DNA from: BB31 sp964582525
Lineage (GTDB): Bacteria > Pseudomonadota > Gammaproteobacteria > Beggiatoales > Beggiatoaceae
NCBI GenBank assembly: GCA_964582525.1
Contig: CAZOSP010000002.1
Location: 8,283 to 72,282 of the forward strand
Direction of reading: 5' to 3'
DNA length: 64,000 nucleotides
Position 1 is the stretch's first letter, and each line of letters opens with the position of its first letter. This document shows positions 26,178 through 37,000 of this stretch, one piece after another. Under the pieces are notes generated by a model. That model had not been told where the DNA came from. It saw nothing but the letters and a program-made list of their open reading frames with translations, and ran no database searches. The translations under genes were made by a program, and so were the position numbers.

Positions 26178-27389
26178 ATGCCCGCCTTTGAATACACCGC
26201 ACTCGACAATCAAGGACGCACCCGTAAAGGCGTGCAGGAAGGCGACACGCCGCGCCAAGTACGCAGCCAATTACGCGAGCGCGGTCTGACCCCGTTACAT
26301 GTCGAAGAAATCAGCCGCCGCAATCCGCAATCACGCTCACGGCACAGTCGGGTGCGCATCAGTGCCGCTAATCTCGCGCTTATCACCCGCCAACTTGCCA
26401 CCCTGGTACGTTCCGGTTTGGCTTTAGAAGAAGCCTTGCAAGCCGTTGCCAGTCAAACCGACAAAGCGCGTATCAAAAGTATGCTCATGGCGGTGCGCTC
26501 GCGGGTGCTAGAAGGTCACAGTTTGGCAGAAGGGCTGGGAGATTTTCCGCAGGTATTTCCGGATTTATACCGCGCCACTGTCTCTGCGGGTGAACAATCC
26601 GGGCATCTCGATGTGGTGCTAGAACGCCTTGCCGATTACACCGAAACCCGCCAGCAAATTCGCCAAAAAACCTTACTGGCGTTGTTTTATCCACTGTTAC
26701 TCAGTGGCGTGGCAATGCTGGTGGTGATGGCTTTGCTGACTTTTGTGGTGCCGCAAGTGGTACAGGTGTTTGCCGGACTTAAACAGGAATTACCTTGGCT
26801 TACGCGCACTTTAATTCACATCAGTCATTTTTTACAAAATTACGGCGTGTGGCTGCTGTCCGGGGCTATTGGCTTGGTTTTCTTAGGACGCTATTTGTTG
26901 CGATTTGAGTCGATTTTATTCCAATTTCACCGTTTTATGCTGAAATTGCCGATTTTAGGACGTTTAGAGCAAGGACTCAATGCGGCGCGTTTTACCCGCA
27001 CCTTGAGTATTCTCAGTGCCAGTGGGGTGCCATTGCTAGACGGTCTGCGCATCAGTGCGCAAGTTATTGCCAATCGTCCCATGCGGGCAGCGGTGCAAGA
27101 CACGACAAATCGGGTGCGCGAAGGCACAAGTCTGCATGTTGCGTTAGAAAACAGCCGGTTATTTCCGCCTATGACGATTCATCTGATTGCCAGCGGCGAA
27201 GCCAGTGGTCATCTGGAAACCATGCTAGAACGCGCTGCGCAAAACCAAGAGCGCGAAATTGAAACTATTATTAGCGTGATTTTAGGTTTATTTGAACCCT
27301 TATTGATTTTACTCATGGGGGGCGTAGTGCTGACCATTGTGCTGGCTATTTTGATGCCTATTTTTGAGTTAAATCAACTGGTTAAATAA
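26178..27389 (+). CDS. gspF: Type II secretion inner-membrane protein GspF
   Basis: Polytopic platform protein of the type II secretion system. The product begins PAFEYTALDNQGRTRKGVQE, the characteristic GspF start, and contains two T2SSF repeats (about 60-190 and 265-390) with three membrane segments. The 403-residue length is normal. The other gsp genes are not here, so the gene is detached from the usual cluster; a PilC-type role is less likely from the N-terminus. Confidence 0.9.
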   Translation: MPAFEYTALDNQGRTRKGVQEGDTPRQVRSQLRERGLTPLHVEEISRRNPQSRSRHSRVRISAANLALITRQLATLVRSGLALEEALQAVASQTDKARIKSMLMAVRSRVLEGHSLAEGLGDFPQVFPDLYRATVSAGEQSGHLDVVLERLADYTETRQQIRQKTLLALFYPLLLSGVAMLVVMALLTFVVPQVVQVFAGLKQELPWLTRTLIHISHFLQNYGVWLLSGAIGLVFLGRYLLRFESILFQFHRFMLKLPILGRLEQGLNAARFTRTLSILSASGVPLLDGLRISAQVIANRPMRAAVQDTTNRVREGTSLHVALENSRLFPPMTIHLIASGEASGHLETMLERAAQNQEREIETIISVILGLFEPLLILLMGGVVLTIVLAILMPIFELNQLVK

Positions 27390-27445
27390 TAGACTTAAAT
27401 GACAGTGAGCCTTTCATCTTGATCGCCGTTAATGGGTAATTTTCT

Positions 27446-28420
27446 ATGTTTGCATTCCTTAAAAACCGTTCTATAAGCACTTCCCAAACTGCCTCTACCC
27501 TGCCAAAAGGGGTGCAGATCAGTTTGGATGAACTCATTTTGTTGCGTCTTAAGGCGCGGGCTTTACGCTTGCGGAGTCGTCATAAAGTGATGACTTTGCT
27601 GGCGGGCGGACGTTTGTCCGGCTTTCGTGGGCGCGGTATGGAATTTGAAGAAACCCGCCATTATTTGCCCGGCGATGATGTTCGCAGCATTGACTGGCGC
27701 GTCACCGCACGTAGCAATAAACCGCATACGAAAATCTTTCGAGAAGAGCGCGAGCGTCCGGTGATTATTCTTTGTGACTTTAGCCCTAGCCTGTATTTTG
27801 CGACGCGGGTCGCTTTTAAGTCAGTGATTGCGGCACAAAGCGCGGCGTTGCTGGCGTGGGCGGCGCAGGCGCAGGGCGATCGCGTGGGGGGCATGGTGCT
27901 GACCCCGCAGCAACATCAAGATATTCGCCCGTCTGGTGGACGGCGCGGCGTGTTGCGCCTGTTACAGGCGTTGGCGCAAGCAACGGTCCCTAGTCAAGCA
28001 GCGACTACTGAAGATACGCGCATTGCGCACGCGCTACAACAGTTACGGCGCGTCACGCATCCGGGCAGTTTAATTTGTGTCATTAGCGATTTTCAGGGCT
28101 TTGATGCAGAAGCCGAGCAGCATCTCACACGCCTTGCGCAACATGCCAACGTGCTGGGTATTTGTGTGTATGATGAATTGGAGCGTCAACTGCCGCGGCC
28201 GGGGCGTTACCCTGTCACCGATGGTACGCATTTGTTGCAGTTAAATACTGCGAATGCGGTTGCTCGCGCTGATTATCAACAGCAATTTGACCAGCAGCAA
28301 GCGCGTTTGCAGGCAGTTTTTGCGCACCGCAGTTTGCGTTTGATACCGCTGGCGACGCATCAGGATGTCTTAGAGACTTTAAGGCTGGGTTTGCAGGGCA
28401 GCGTGCCTGTTGCCGCTTAA
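27446..28420 (+). CDS. DUF58 domain protein
   Basis: The 324-residue protein carries the DUF58 hallmark RHYLPGDDVRSIDWRVTAR followed by a von Willebrand A-like region (VIILCDFSPSLYF, a MIDAS-like DxSxS). DUF58 genes usually sit between a MoxR ATPase and a TgpA transglutaminase. Here the transglutaminase is 19 kb away (47071) and no MoxR gene is seen. The stop overlaps the stop of the convergent CHAT gene by four bases. Confidence 0.92.
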   Translation: MFAFLKNRSISTSQTASTLPKGVQISLDELILLRLKARALRLRSRHKVMTLLAGGRLSGFRGRGMEFEETRHYLPGDDVRSIDWRVTARSNKPHTKIFREERERPVIILCDFSPSLYFATRVAFKSVIAAQSAALLAWAAQAQGDRVGGMVLTPQQHQDIRPSGGRRGVLRLLQALAQATVPSQAATTEDTRIAHALQQLRRVTHPGSLICVISDFQGFDAEAEQHLTRLAQHANVLGICVYDELERQLPRPGRYPVTDGTHLLQLNTANAVARADYQQQFDQQQARLQAVFAHRSLRLIPLATHQDVLETLRLGLQGSVPVAA

Positions 28421-29853
28421 AGCCAGTTGCCGATCAATAAAAAGGGTGACCAATACACGGGGTGACGTAAATGCCGTTGTTGAATGAGGCTTTTTTGCGC
28501 GTTTTGTAAGGCTTGGGCTTTGGAAAGCTTGGCATTTTGTAATTGGCGATAAAACTCGACCAGCAGTTCTGCGGTGGCTTCGTCGTTGATGTACCAGAGG
28601 CTTGCCAAAGCACTACGCGCCCCTGCTTTTAAGGTGATGCCAGCCAGCCCCAAGGCGGCTCGATCATCTCCCAAAGCGGTTTGACAGGCACTTAAGGTTA
28701 ATAATTCCAAAGCACGCCCGCTGCGCTGCTGGTTATCACGTAATAGTGCTTGAAATTCATTGATATTGACTTTTGCTTCATAGGTGAGAAAAAAGGTTTG
28801 TCGATGATCGCGTTGAAAACGTCCGTGTGAAGCGATATGAACGACGGAATAGGTGTCTTCTTGTAAAGCCCTGCTGAGGTTTTCTAGCTGAAAATCCTGA
28901 TTTAATAACAGCTTGTTGCGCGGGAATAATTGCTGAATATGCTGCACCTCGGTCTGTACATTCGGCAACGCGCTAAAACCTTGAACGCTGGTCGATAAAC
29001 CGGCTAACAGGATGTTGAGAGAATGAGGCGGATGGGTTTTGTTATCGGTCAAGCGTAAGCTCGGCGTGACTGCGAGGGCAAATTTTTCCACTAAAAATTG
29101 TTTGCCGTCCACCAGCGCGGCAAGTGGAATGAGGCGCAACGCGCCATCCGGCACTAGAATTAAGGTATGAATATCGGCTGCTTCTAGTTGTTGTTGCAGC
29201 GGGGCGATGAGCCAATCATAAAGCTGTCGTGCTTGGGTAACAAATTGCCAACGACTGCGCGTTTGTAAATTGCGTTGGAATTGCTTAACCACTTGGATGA
29301 GATGTTGTTGTTTAACGGCTTGCGTGTATTGGTGTAATTGTCCGTCCATTAATAATAAGAGTTCTAAGCGTTGTGGCAGAATTAAAGGATATAGCACGGC
29401 TGTTTGTTTGGGGAGTTGATAAACTTCTCGTCCTTGAGAGGGGGCTTTTTGAAAACAGGGGTCTTGGAAATAATGCTGCAATTCGGCAGTGCGTAGGCTT
29501 TCTAAAATATCAAGGCTTTCATATAAGTATTTTTGTTTCTTTTCTGCGTTAAGCATACCCGCCGTTTCATCTAATTGAACTTCTAATAAACAACTATAAA
29601 CTGGATACAATTGTTCATAAAATGATTCATAAAATAAATGCTGGGTTTCTTCTTGCGAGTGAAAACATTTTAAGTATGGATGATTGGCTCGCCAATCAGT
29701 GCAGCCTTGTCTATCGAAAGGTTTTGTTGCGGTATGAGTCGAGCAGGGCGGCTGGGCTTGCGCAGCACTGCTAATAAACAGGCTTGCGCATAAAAATAGG
29801 CGGCTGCCATAAGATAATATGCGAGCAAACCCAAGAGACAGAACCGGCAGCAT
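28417..29853 (-). CDS. Secreted CHAT-domain (caspase-like) protein
   Basis: A CHAT protease domain fills the C-terminal ~250 residues: catalytic His in VVHIASHGRF and catalytic Cys in LLTLSACQTALGDD, then GLAGITLKAGARSALASLW. The ATG at 29853 gives a clear signal peptide (MLPVLSLGF to AAQAQ), so the enzyme should be exported; the frame extends to a TTG at 29874. No TPR array or substrate protein gene is adjacent. The target is unknown. Confidence 0.88.
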   Translation of the reverse strand: MLPVLSLGFARILSYGSRLFLCASLFISSAAQAQPPCSTHTATKPFDRQGCTDWRANHPYLKCFHSQEETQHLFYESFYEQLYPVYSCLLEVQLDETAGMLNAEKKQKYLYESLDILESLRTAELQHYFQDPCFQKAPSQGREVYQLPKQTAVLYPLILPQRLELLLLMDGQLHQYTQAVKQQHLIQVVKQFQRNLQTRSRWQFVTQARQLYDWLIAPLQQQLEAADIHTLILVPDGALRLIPLAALVDGKQFLVEKFALAVTPSLRLTDNKTHPPHSLNILLAGLSTSVQGFSALPNVQTEVQHIQQLFPRNKLLLNQDFQLENLSRALQEDTYSVVHIASHGRFQRDHRQTFFLTYEAKVNINEFQALLRDNQQRSGRALELLTLSACQTALGDDRAALGLAGITLKAGARSALASLWYINDEATAELLVEFYRQLQNAKLSKAQALQNAQKSLIQQRHLRHPVYWSPFLLIGNWL

Positions 29854-29945
29854 ACAATAGACATCATCAAGCAAAAAATTGATAGCTGCTTAATGCGAGG
29901 CGTTCAAACTCTAGCCTTATTTTGCCTGAGATTGAATGCTGATGC

Positions 29946-30353
29946 TTAATGTTCAAAATTTATATCTCGACGCGCAGTAGAAACGGTGACAGTAAAGCCC
30001 GCCATGACATCGACTAATTGTAAAGCGGTGAGAATTAAGAAAGTGCTAGTGCCGGCTGCTTTGACCATGAGAAATTCGATTAAAAATAAAATAAACAATA
30101 CCATTGACAACGCCTGTTCCATCATAGAAGCGGTGCTGGTACGGGTTGATTTGAATATTTCAATATACAGCAAACCCAATCCGGTCAGTACTAAGACATC
30201 ATTGCCCGTGATTTGTAATTGCGCACCGGACATCATCGGAATATCGATTAGCACTTGCGTCAACCAAGTGACATCGCCAACAAACACAATCAAATTGTAC
30301 GCTATAAACAACAACGCCAAGGTAGGGATACTGCCAAGAATAGACATAAACAT
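29946..30353 (-). CDS. Small inner-membrane protein of unknown function
   Basis: The 135-residue protein has four predicted helices (LALLFIAYNLIVFVG, VLVLTGLGLLYIEI, LSMVLFILFLIEFLMV, FLILTALQLVDVMAGF). The pattern TSTASMMEQALSMVLF lies between helices 2 and 3. I do not recognise the family. It stands divergent from the LysM gene. Confidence 0.7.
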   Translation of the reverse strand: MFMSILGSIPTLALLFIAYNLIVFVGDVTWLTQVLIDIPMMSGAQLQITGNDVLVLTGLGLLYIEIFKSTRTSTASMMEQALSMVLFILFLIEFLMVKAAGTSTFLILTALQLVDVMAGFTVTVSTARRDINFEH

Positions 30354-30579
30354 GCACTCCAGTGTATAAAAATCAGTTGCTCGGTATGTTCATTGTCATT
30401 ATTCACACCTTTTATAAACTTTATTAGGTTTGAGAGTAATGAGCGACTTGATGCAACAAATCTAAGGATAAAGTTAAGGATAAAGTTGACGAAATGTCAA
30501 AATATGTCGAGAATGGGCTGCTTTATTAGCTAGTTTTCTGACATAACATTTTTCGTTGCCACGCGACGGGGAGGATACC

Positions 30580-31224
30580 ATGTATAAACCGCTCATTGGA
30601 GCAGCACTTGTGATTTTTTCTAACAGCTTATGGGCTGATACGACACATATTGTTGCAAAAGGTGACACCATTGGCAAAATTGCCAAACAATATTACGGAA
30701 ATTCCTTGCAATGGAAGGATATTTATCAAGCCAACAAAGCCCTGATTGGAAATGATTCTAATTATTTGGAAATAGGTTGGAGTTTGACCATTCCGGGCAT
30801 CGCGCCCGCCAACACTTCTCCCGCTGAAAAAACGCCGCCAGAAACCCCGGCGGAACAAGCCAGTAGTTCTTCAACAAGCCCGTTAAGTGCCGCAAAACCT
30901 GCGCAAGTAGCAACACTGGCAAGCTCCAATGAAGCGCGATCTAGTAGCGAGCAAAGCGTAGCCACCACGCCGCCCAGCAGTGGCTCGGCAACCGCCGCTG
31001 AGGACCCGCAAGCCGCTATCGCTGCGGCGATAGTCGCCACGCAAAAAGCCGATGAAGTGGGTTATGAATGGCGCGATACGCATAAACTCATTAAACAAGC
31101 CCAACAAGCTGCCGAACAAGGTGATGCAGCAAAAGCTATTCAATTAGCCCAACAAGCTCAAGCACAAAGTGAACGCGCTTACGAACAAGCAATGGCACAA
31201 AAAGACGCTGCACCGCGTATTTAA
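30580..31224 (+). CDS. LysM-domain envelope protein
   Basis: The protein has a signal peptide (ending WAD, about residue 17), a LysM motif (HIVAKGDTIGKIAKQYYG, WKDIYQANK, LEIGWSLTIPG) that binds peptidoglycan, a low-complexity Ala/Ser/Thr/Pro linker (about 75-145) and a helical C-terminus resembling DUF4398 (AAIVATQKADEVGYEWRDT). The ATG at 30580 follows GGGGAGG; the frame extends upstream to a TTG at 30556 but that start has no binding site. Confidence 0.85.
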   Translation: MYKPLIGAALVIFSNSLWADTTHIVAKGDTIGKIAKQYYGNSLQWKDIYQANKALIGNDSNYLEIGWSLTIPGIAPANTSPAEKTPPETPAEQASSSSTSPLSAAKPAQVATLASSNEARSSSEQSVATTPPSSGSATAAEDPQAAIAAAIVATQKADEVGYEWRDTHKLIKQAQQAAEQGDAAKAIQLAQQAQAQSERAYEQAMAQKDAAPRI

Positions 31225-31572
31225 GCATTTTCCCTGGTTCCCACGCTCTTCCTGCTCCCATGGGAGTGGCTGACTGTAAAGCTCAGCCAAGCGGCGAAGC
31301 CNNNNNNNNNNNNNNNNNNNNNNNNNNNNNNNNNNNNNNNNNNNNNNNNNNNNNNNNNNNNNNNNNNNNNNNNNNNNNNNNNNNNNNNNNNNNNNNNNNN
31401 NGCTTCAATCGCCTACGGCAATTGGGCTAAGCTGGAGCTTAGCCACTCCCATGGGAGTGGCTGACTGTAAAGCTCAGCCAAGCGGCGACGCCGCTTCAAT
31501 CGCCTACGGCAATTGGGCTAAGCTGGAGCTTAGCCACTCCCATGGGACTGGAAATACTTAAAGGTGTTCCCC
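31225..31572. repeat. REP-like tandem array with assembly gap
   Basis: At least two copies of a composite unit are visible around a 100-N gap: GGGAGTGGCTGACTGTAAAG, CTCAGCC, GGCGACGCCGCTTC, GCCTACGGC and then GGGCTAAGCTGGAGCTTAGC with CACTCCCATGGG. The palindromic stems differ from the GCTAATCTCCAGATTAGC copies, but the layout is the same. The gap probably reflects collapsed repeats. No gene lies here. Confidence 0.85.
31302..31401. other. Assembly gap (100 N)
   Basis: The run is exactly 100 Ns inside a repeat array and gives no information on the true length. Confidence 0.99.
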
Positions 31573-33918
31573 ATGACCACAGCACAAACATTATCCACTC
31601 CCAGCAGCAACGCAGCGCACTCGACTGCCGCGCACACCAGCAAAGCGCACTCCCACGCAGAGCATGGCAGCGAGAGAGCGGCAAACGATACGCTAGACAA
31701 GCGCGAATCCCTCAAGCGCCCCGCAGAAACCACGCCGCTGACCGATATGCCGCTGTCAGCCCCCTCAGAATACGATCTTGATTCATCCACCTTATACCTT
31801 AACCGCGAACTCACCTGGTTGAGTTTTAATCAGCGTGTTCTGCACGAGGCACAAGATTCGCGCACGCCTTTGATGGAACGCTTGAAATTTATTGCCATTG
31901 TGAGCGGCAATCTGGATGAGTTTTTTATGAAGCGCATCGGCGGCTTGAAACAGCAGGTAGGGGCGGGTATTCGCAAGCTCACGGTTGATGGACGCACGCC
32001 GCAGCAACAAATTGATGCCTGTTACGCTTTTGTACATGAGCTTGAACGCACCAAACAAGCTTTGCTGCAAGAAATTATCGTTTTAATGAATGAAGAAGGC
32101 ATACATATCGTCACCCATGACAGCTTAAACGCTGAACAACAAGCGCGTTTACGCACCTATTACATAGAAAACATTTATCCGCTACTGACCCCGCAAGGTA
32201 TTGATCCCGCACATCCTTTTCCATTTATTTCCAATTTGTCTATGAATTTACTGGTGACTTTGCAAGTGCCAGATGATCCTTATCCCACGCCCACGCTGGC
32301 GCGAGTCAAGGTGCCGGTCGGTGCCGGTGTGCCGCGTTTTTTACAAGTCGATGAAGAACAGCGTTTTGTGCCACTGGAAGAGGTGATGTCGCATAATCTT
32401 GATTTGTTGTTTCCGGGCTTGGAGATTATCTCTTGCGAACTGTTTCGCGTGACGCGCAACGCCAATACGGAGCATGATGAAGAACGTGCCGATGATTTGA
32501 TGAGCATGATTGAATCCGAACTGCGCGAGCGCAAATTTGCGCCCATTGTGCGTCTGGAGGTGCGCGGCGAAATGTCGCAAGTGCATCGCGGCATGTTAGC
32601 CGCCGAACTGGGGCTAGACGAACACAACGATGTGTTTGAAGTTCACGGCATGATGGGCATGAAAGACCTGTTCGCGCTGCTTGGCTTAAAGGGCAAAAAC
32701 GAAGGTTTGCATGATCAGCCGCATCAACCAGTGGATCACCCCAAACTGCAAGACGCGCCTAATATTTTTCACGCCATCCGCGAACATGGCACGATTCTGT
32801 TGCACCACCCTTATCAATCCTTTACCAACTCGGTTGAGCGATTTCTGCGCGAAGCGGCGAAAGACCCCAAAGTGCGGGCGATTAAAATGACTTTGTACCG
32901 CACGTCTAGCGACACCAAAGTGATTGATTATTTAATTCAAGCAGCACGTAACGGCAAGCAAGTCGCGGTGGTGGTAGAACTCAAAGCGCGTTTTGACGAA
33001 GCCGCCAATATCCGCTGGGCAAGCCGCATGGAAGAAGCCGGTATTCATGTGACCTACGGGGTGGTGGGCTTAAAAACCCATTCCAAAGTTATTCTAGTGG
33101 TGCGTCAAGATTTTAGTTACAACAAAATCCAACGCTACGCGCATATCGGCACGGGCAATTACCACGCTGGCACCGCCCGCATGTACTGCGATCTGGGTAT
33201 TCTCACCTGCGCTGAAGATATTGGCAGCGATCTAACCCAGTTGTTTAACTATTTGACCACCGGCTGGAATCCTAAACGGCATTACCGCAAAATTTTACCT
33301 TCACCCAAAATCTTTAAAAATGCCTTAATCGAAAAAATCGACCGTGAAATCGATCGGGTCAAACAAGGCAAAGCGGGCTTAATTCAATTCAAAATGAACG
33401 CCCTAGAGGATGTGGATGTGACCAAAGCCTTATACCGCGCTGCGCAAGCGGGGGTTAAAATTGATCTGATTGTGCGTGACACCTGCCGTTTCCGTCCGGG
33501 CTTGCCGGGCTTGAGTGAAAATACACGGGTTATCAGTATTGTCGGGCGTTTTCTTGAACACACACGGATTTACTATTTTCACAACAATGGACAAGAGGAG
33601 TATTTCATTGGATCGGCAGATGCGATGAAGCGCAACCTAGAGAGCCGCGTAGAAGTGATTACCATTGTTGAAGACCCAAATTTGCGCGATGAACTGCGCA
33701 ATTTGCTCGATACGCAACTCAACGACCGCCGCAGCGCGTGGGAAATGCGTGCCGATGCGAGCTATGTGCAGATGCAGCCCAGTGATGATAAAGAAGGCAT
33801 AGGCACGCATGAGCATCTGATTACCCTGTATGAACACCGTCATCAACACGCTGCTTTATTGAGTAAACGCCAGTCACCGGGGATGAAACGCAGTAAGAGC
33901 AAAATGCGTAATTTGTAG
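31573..33918 (+). CDS. ppk1: Polyphosphate kinase 1
   Basis: Makes polyphosphate from ATP at the membrane. The PPK N domain starts at about residue 75 (LYLNRELTWLSFNQRVL), and the two catalytic histidine segments are present (GLKTHSKVILVVRQD and GRFLEHTRIYYFHN), with HIGTGNYHAGTARMYCDLG between. The ATG 31573 has AAAGG at 9-base spacing. The first ~70 residues are a low-complexity His/Ser/Ala tail not found in most PPK1 proteins. The 3' end, including the stop codon, is part of a 62-bp tandem duplication. Confidence 0.96.
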   Translation: MTTAQTLSTPSSNAAHSTAAHTSKAHSHAEHGSERAANDTLDKRESLKRPAETTPLTDMPLSAPSEYDLDSSTLYLNRELTWLSFNQRVLHEAQDSRTPLMERLKFIAIVSGNLDEFFMKRIGGLKQQVGAGIRKLTVDGRTPQQQIDACYAFVHELERTKQALLQEIIVLMNEEGIHIVTHDSLNAEQQARLRTYYIENIYPLLTPQGIDPAHPFPFISNLSMNLLVTLQVPDDPYPTPTLARVKVPVGAGVPRFLQVDEEQRFVPLEEVMSHNLDLLFPGLEIISCELFRVTRNANTEHDEERADDLMSMIESELRERKFAPIVRLEVRGEMSQVHRGMLAAELGLDEHNDVFEVHGMMGMKDLFALLGLKGKNEGLHDQPHQPVDHPKLQDAPNIFHAIREHGTILLHHPYQSFTNSVERFLREAAKDPKVRAIKMTLYRTSSDTKVIDYLIQAARNGKQVAVVVELKARFDEAANIRWASRMEEAGIHVTYGVVGLKTHSKVILVVRQDFSYNKIQRYAHIGTGNYHAGTARMYCDLGILTCAEDIGSDLTQLFNYLTTGWNPKRHYRKILPSPKIFKNALIEKIDREIDRVKQGKAGLIQFKMNALEDVDVTKALYRAAQAGVKIDLIVRDTCRFRPGLPGLSENTRVISIVGRFLEHTRIYYFHNNGQEEYFIGSADAMKRNLESRVEVITIVEDPNLRDELRNLLDTQLNDRRSAWEMRADASYVQMQPSDDKEGIGTHEHLITLYEHRHQHAALLSKRQSPGMKRSKSKMRNL

Positions 33919-34032
33919 CATTCACGTTCGCGCCACAAAAAGACCTGGCGCAAACCTTACAGCCCTTCAGTAATTTGTAGCATTCACGTTCGCGCCACAA
34001 AAAGACCTGGCGCAAACCCTACAGCCCTTCAG
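33909..34032. repeat. 62-bp tandem duplication between convergent genes
   Basis: Two almost identical 62-bp units (33909-33970 and 33971-34032; one T/C difference seen) each begin TAATTTGTAGCATTCACG and end ACAGCCCTTCAG. Each includes a GTTCGCGCCACAAAAAGACC hairpin of the dispersed GTAGGGT type. The unit carries the ppk1 stop codon at its left and the complement of the hybrid-kinase stop at its right. Confidence 0.9.
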
Positions 34033-37000
34033 CTTGCAGGCAGCGGGCGAGATAGACTGAAGCGGCTTTGTCATCGGGATTGATCTCTAGCACCTGAGTA
34101 AAAAGCTGATGGGCAGCGGCGATGTCTTGCGCATGATAGGCATGAAAACCGCGCTCAAACAGGACTAAACTGCGTAACTTGAGCTGCACAATAGCCGCCG
34201 GATCGGCATCAAACACTTCATAAACAGTGATGGCTTTGGTTTTGCCTTTCACCCGCACACGGTCGATCAGGCGGATTTTGTAATGCTCGCGGCTGTGTAA
34301 ATGTTCATAGACTTGTTCCGTAATCAGCAAAGCCACCCCGTAGGTTTTGGTCAGCCCTTCAGTGCGTGAGGCGAGATTCACGGCATCGGCAATCACCGTG
34401 CCGTCCATACGATTTTCGCCGCCCACCGTGCCGAGCATCAGCAGTCCGGTGTGAATACCAATGCCAATTTTGAGTGCTGGGCGCCCCGGGCGACCGCGTG
34501 TAGTGTTGTATTCGACCAGTCGAAACAACATACCGACCGCCGCCGCCACAGCTTGGTCAACGCTGCTGGGGAACAGTGCCATGATCGCATCGCCGATGTA
34601 TTTATCAATGAAGCCCTGATGCTTGCCGATAATCGGCTCCATGCGGCTGAGGTAAGCGTTGATAAAATCAAAATTTTCTTGCGGGGTCATGCTTTCAGAA
34701 ATACTGGTGAAGCCGCGAATATCGGAAAATAAGATGGTCATTTCTTTTTCGACATGATCGCCGAGTTTGACATCTACCACGCTTTGTTTATCCATCAACT
34801 GAATAAACTCATGCGGTACGAAACGCCCATAAGCAATGTTTAAGTTACTGATTTGTAGATGGGTTTTGATGCGTGCCAGCAACTCTGTTTTAGCCACCGG
34901 TTTGGTCAAATAATCATTTGCCCCAGCACCTAAACCTTCAATTAAATTCGATACTTGAGTTTTCGCTGTCAGCAGCAAAATGGGCAACTCATTCGCCGGA
35001 TAACGCTCGCGCAGGCGGCGACAGACTTCGTAGCCGGTCATTTTCGGCATCATAATATCAAGCAAAATAAGACTCGGGCTGACACCATTGTTGTAAATCA
35101 TTTCTAAGGCTTCCATGCCGTTGTTAGCTTGCACGACAGCATAGTTTTGTAGGCTCAGATGATTGACCAAGACTTGTAAATTGATCGGCTCGTCATCGAC
35201 AATCATAATGGTGAACTGCTCGGCGTTGGGATGGGTCAGCTCGATATTGTTGTGATTTTCATCCGGGCGCAGATGCGGCGAAATATTTTCCTCGGGGCTG
35301 CTCGAGTGCGCCGACAGCGGCGCGGCGAGTTGTATATCGTTGCCTACGGCTAGGGATTTGCGGCTAAGTTCTAGCGACAAAGTGACCTGCCGCGCTTCCG
35401 GCGGTTGTTTGCTGATCGGCAGGGTGAAGTAAAAAACCGAGCCTTCACCCAGTTGTGAGGATACGCTAATCGTGCCTTTGTGCAGTTCTACCAGTTGTTT
35501 GGTGACGGTTAAGCCTAAGCCCGTGCCGCCGTACTGCCGCGCATTGCTGCCATCGACCTGTTCAAAGGATTCAAAAATGGTGTGCAGCTTGTCTTGCGGA
35601 ATGCCGATGCCGGTGTCGCTGATGCTGATCAGCAAATGCGGCGGCTGGGCATTTTGCTCAATCTGTGCAGAAATTTCCACGCGCCCCTGTTCGGTAAATT
35701 TTATCGCGTTGCCAATCAGGTTGTGCAGAATTTGTTGTAAACGGTTTTCGTCTGCGCAAGCCGGCGGCAGGTCGCGGGAAACTGTGTTAATCAGCTTCAG
35801 TGGTTTGCCGCCGATCAGTGAATGACTCAGGGTTAGCACCACTTCGGTGATTTCGCGGATGCCGACTGGACGCAGTTGTAAGTCGATGGTTTTATGTTTG
35901 AGCTTGGAAAAATCTAAAATATCGTTGACTAAATTGGTCAGTCGATGCCCGCTTTGCGCGATCATTAACAGGTTTTTGCGCTGCGCTTCAGTCAGCGGTC
36001 CAGCCGCACCATCGCAGACCGATTCGGCAATGCCGATAATGCCGTTTAACGGCGTGCGCAATTCGTGCGAAGTATTGGCAAGAAATTCATCTTTGAGTTT
36101 GTCCAATTTTTGTAAATCGGCATTTTTCTTTTCTAAAGTATCAAAAGATTCTTTAAGTTGTTGCGCCATGCTATTAAAAGAATTAGCAAGCTCGCCGAGT
36201 TCATCTTGGCGGCGCACGGCTACGGTTTGTTCCCACTTGCCCATGGCTAAAGACTTGGCTGCTACGTTTAAGGCTTGAATCGGGCGAATCACCCAGCGCG
36301 AAGTAAACACGCCGCCGAGAATGCCAAAGCCTAACGCCACGACAAACAAGCCTAAAGTGGCGCGGGTGATGGCGTGAATGCGCTCCATGAAATCGGCTTC
36401 CGGAACAACCACGGCAATCAGCCAATCTAAACCATGCGAGTCTTTCAAAGGTGTCACTTGTAAGAATTGTTTTTGTCCATTTATTTTAAAATCCAGTTGT
36501 ATGCTTTTCTTAATGTCATGCAAATTGGCATACAGCGTATTTAAGTGATCGACCGCAGAAAAAATAGTCTCATTACTACTATCAACCGCATACACTCGTT
36601 GCAGACGATCGGAGATGGGGTCTTCCAGCAACACCGGTACATGCGTTGAACTGGCGACCAATAAACCTGAGCGTTCAATAATAAAAGTTTGCCCGGTTTT
36701 GCCGATGCTCAAACTGCTGAGAAAAGCATCCATCCAAGCTAAAATCAGCGACGCGCCAAATACCGCATAAAGTTGTTCTGATTGCTGGGTTGTTTGATAC
36801 AAGGGGTGTACGGCGGTGATGGCGAGGCTGCGCGTGGTAAAATCCGGATAGACTTCGCTCCAAGTGGCTTGCGCAGCAGTGATGGCGGCTTGATACCAAG
36901 GACGTTGACGCGCATCAAAATTTTTTGCCTGCTCGACCAACTCAATCGGATAGCCATGAGCATCCACAGAAAAATACTGATTATCGCCCGCCGCGCTGCG

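Noticed and set aside
31573..31780. Possible wrong start for ppk1 because of the low-complexity N-terminus
   Set aside because: The frame is open, a good ribosome-binding site precedes ATG 31573 and no better internal start was seen, so I kept the longer form and noted the oddity.
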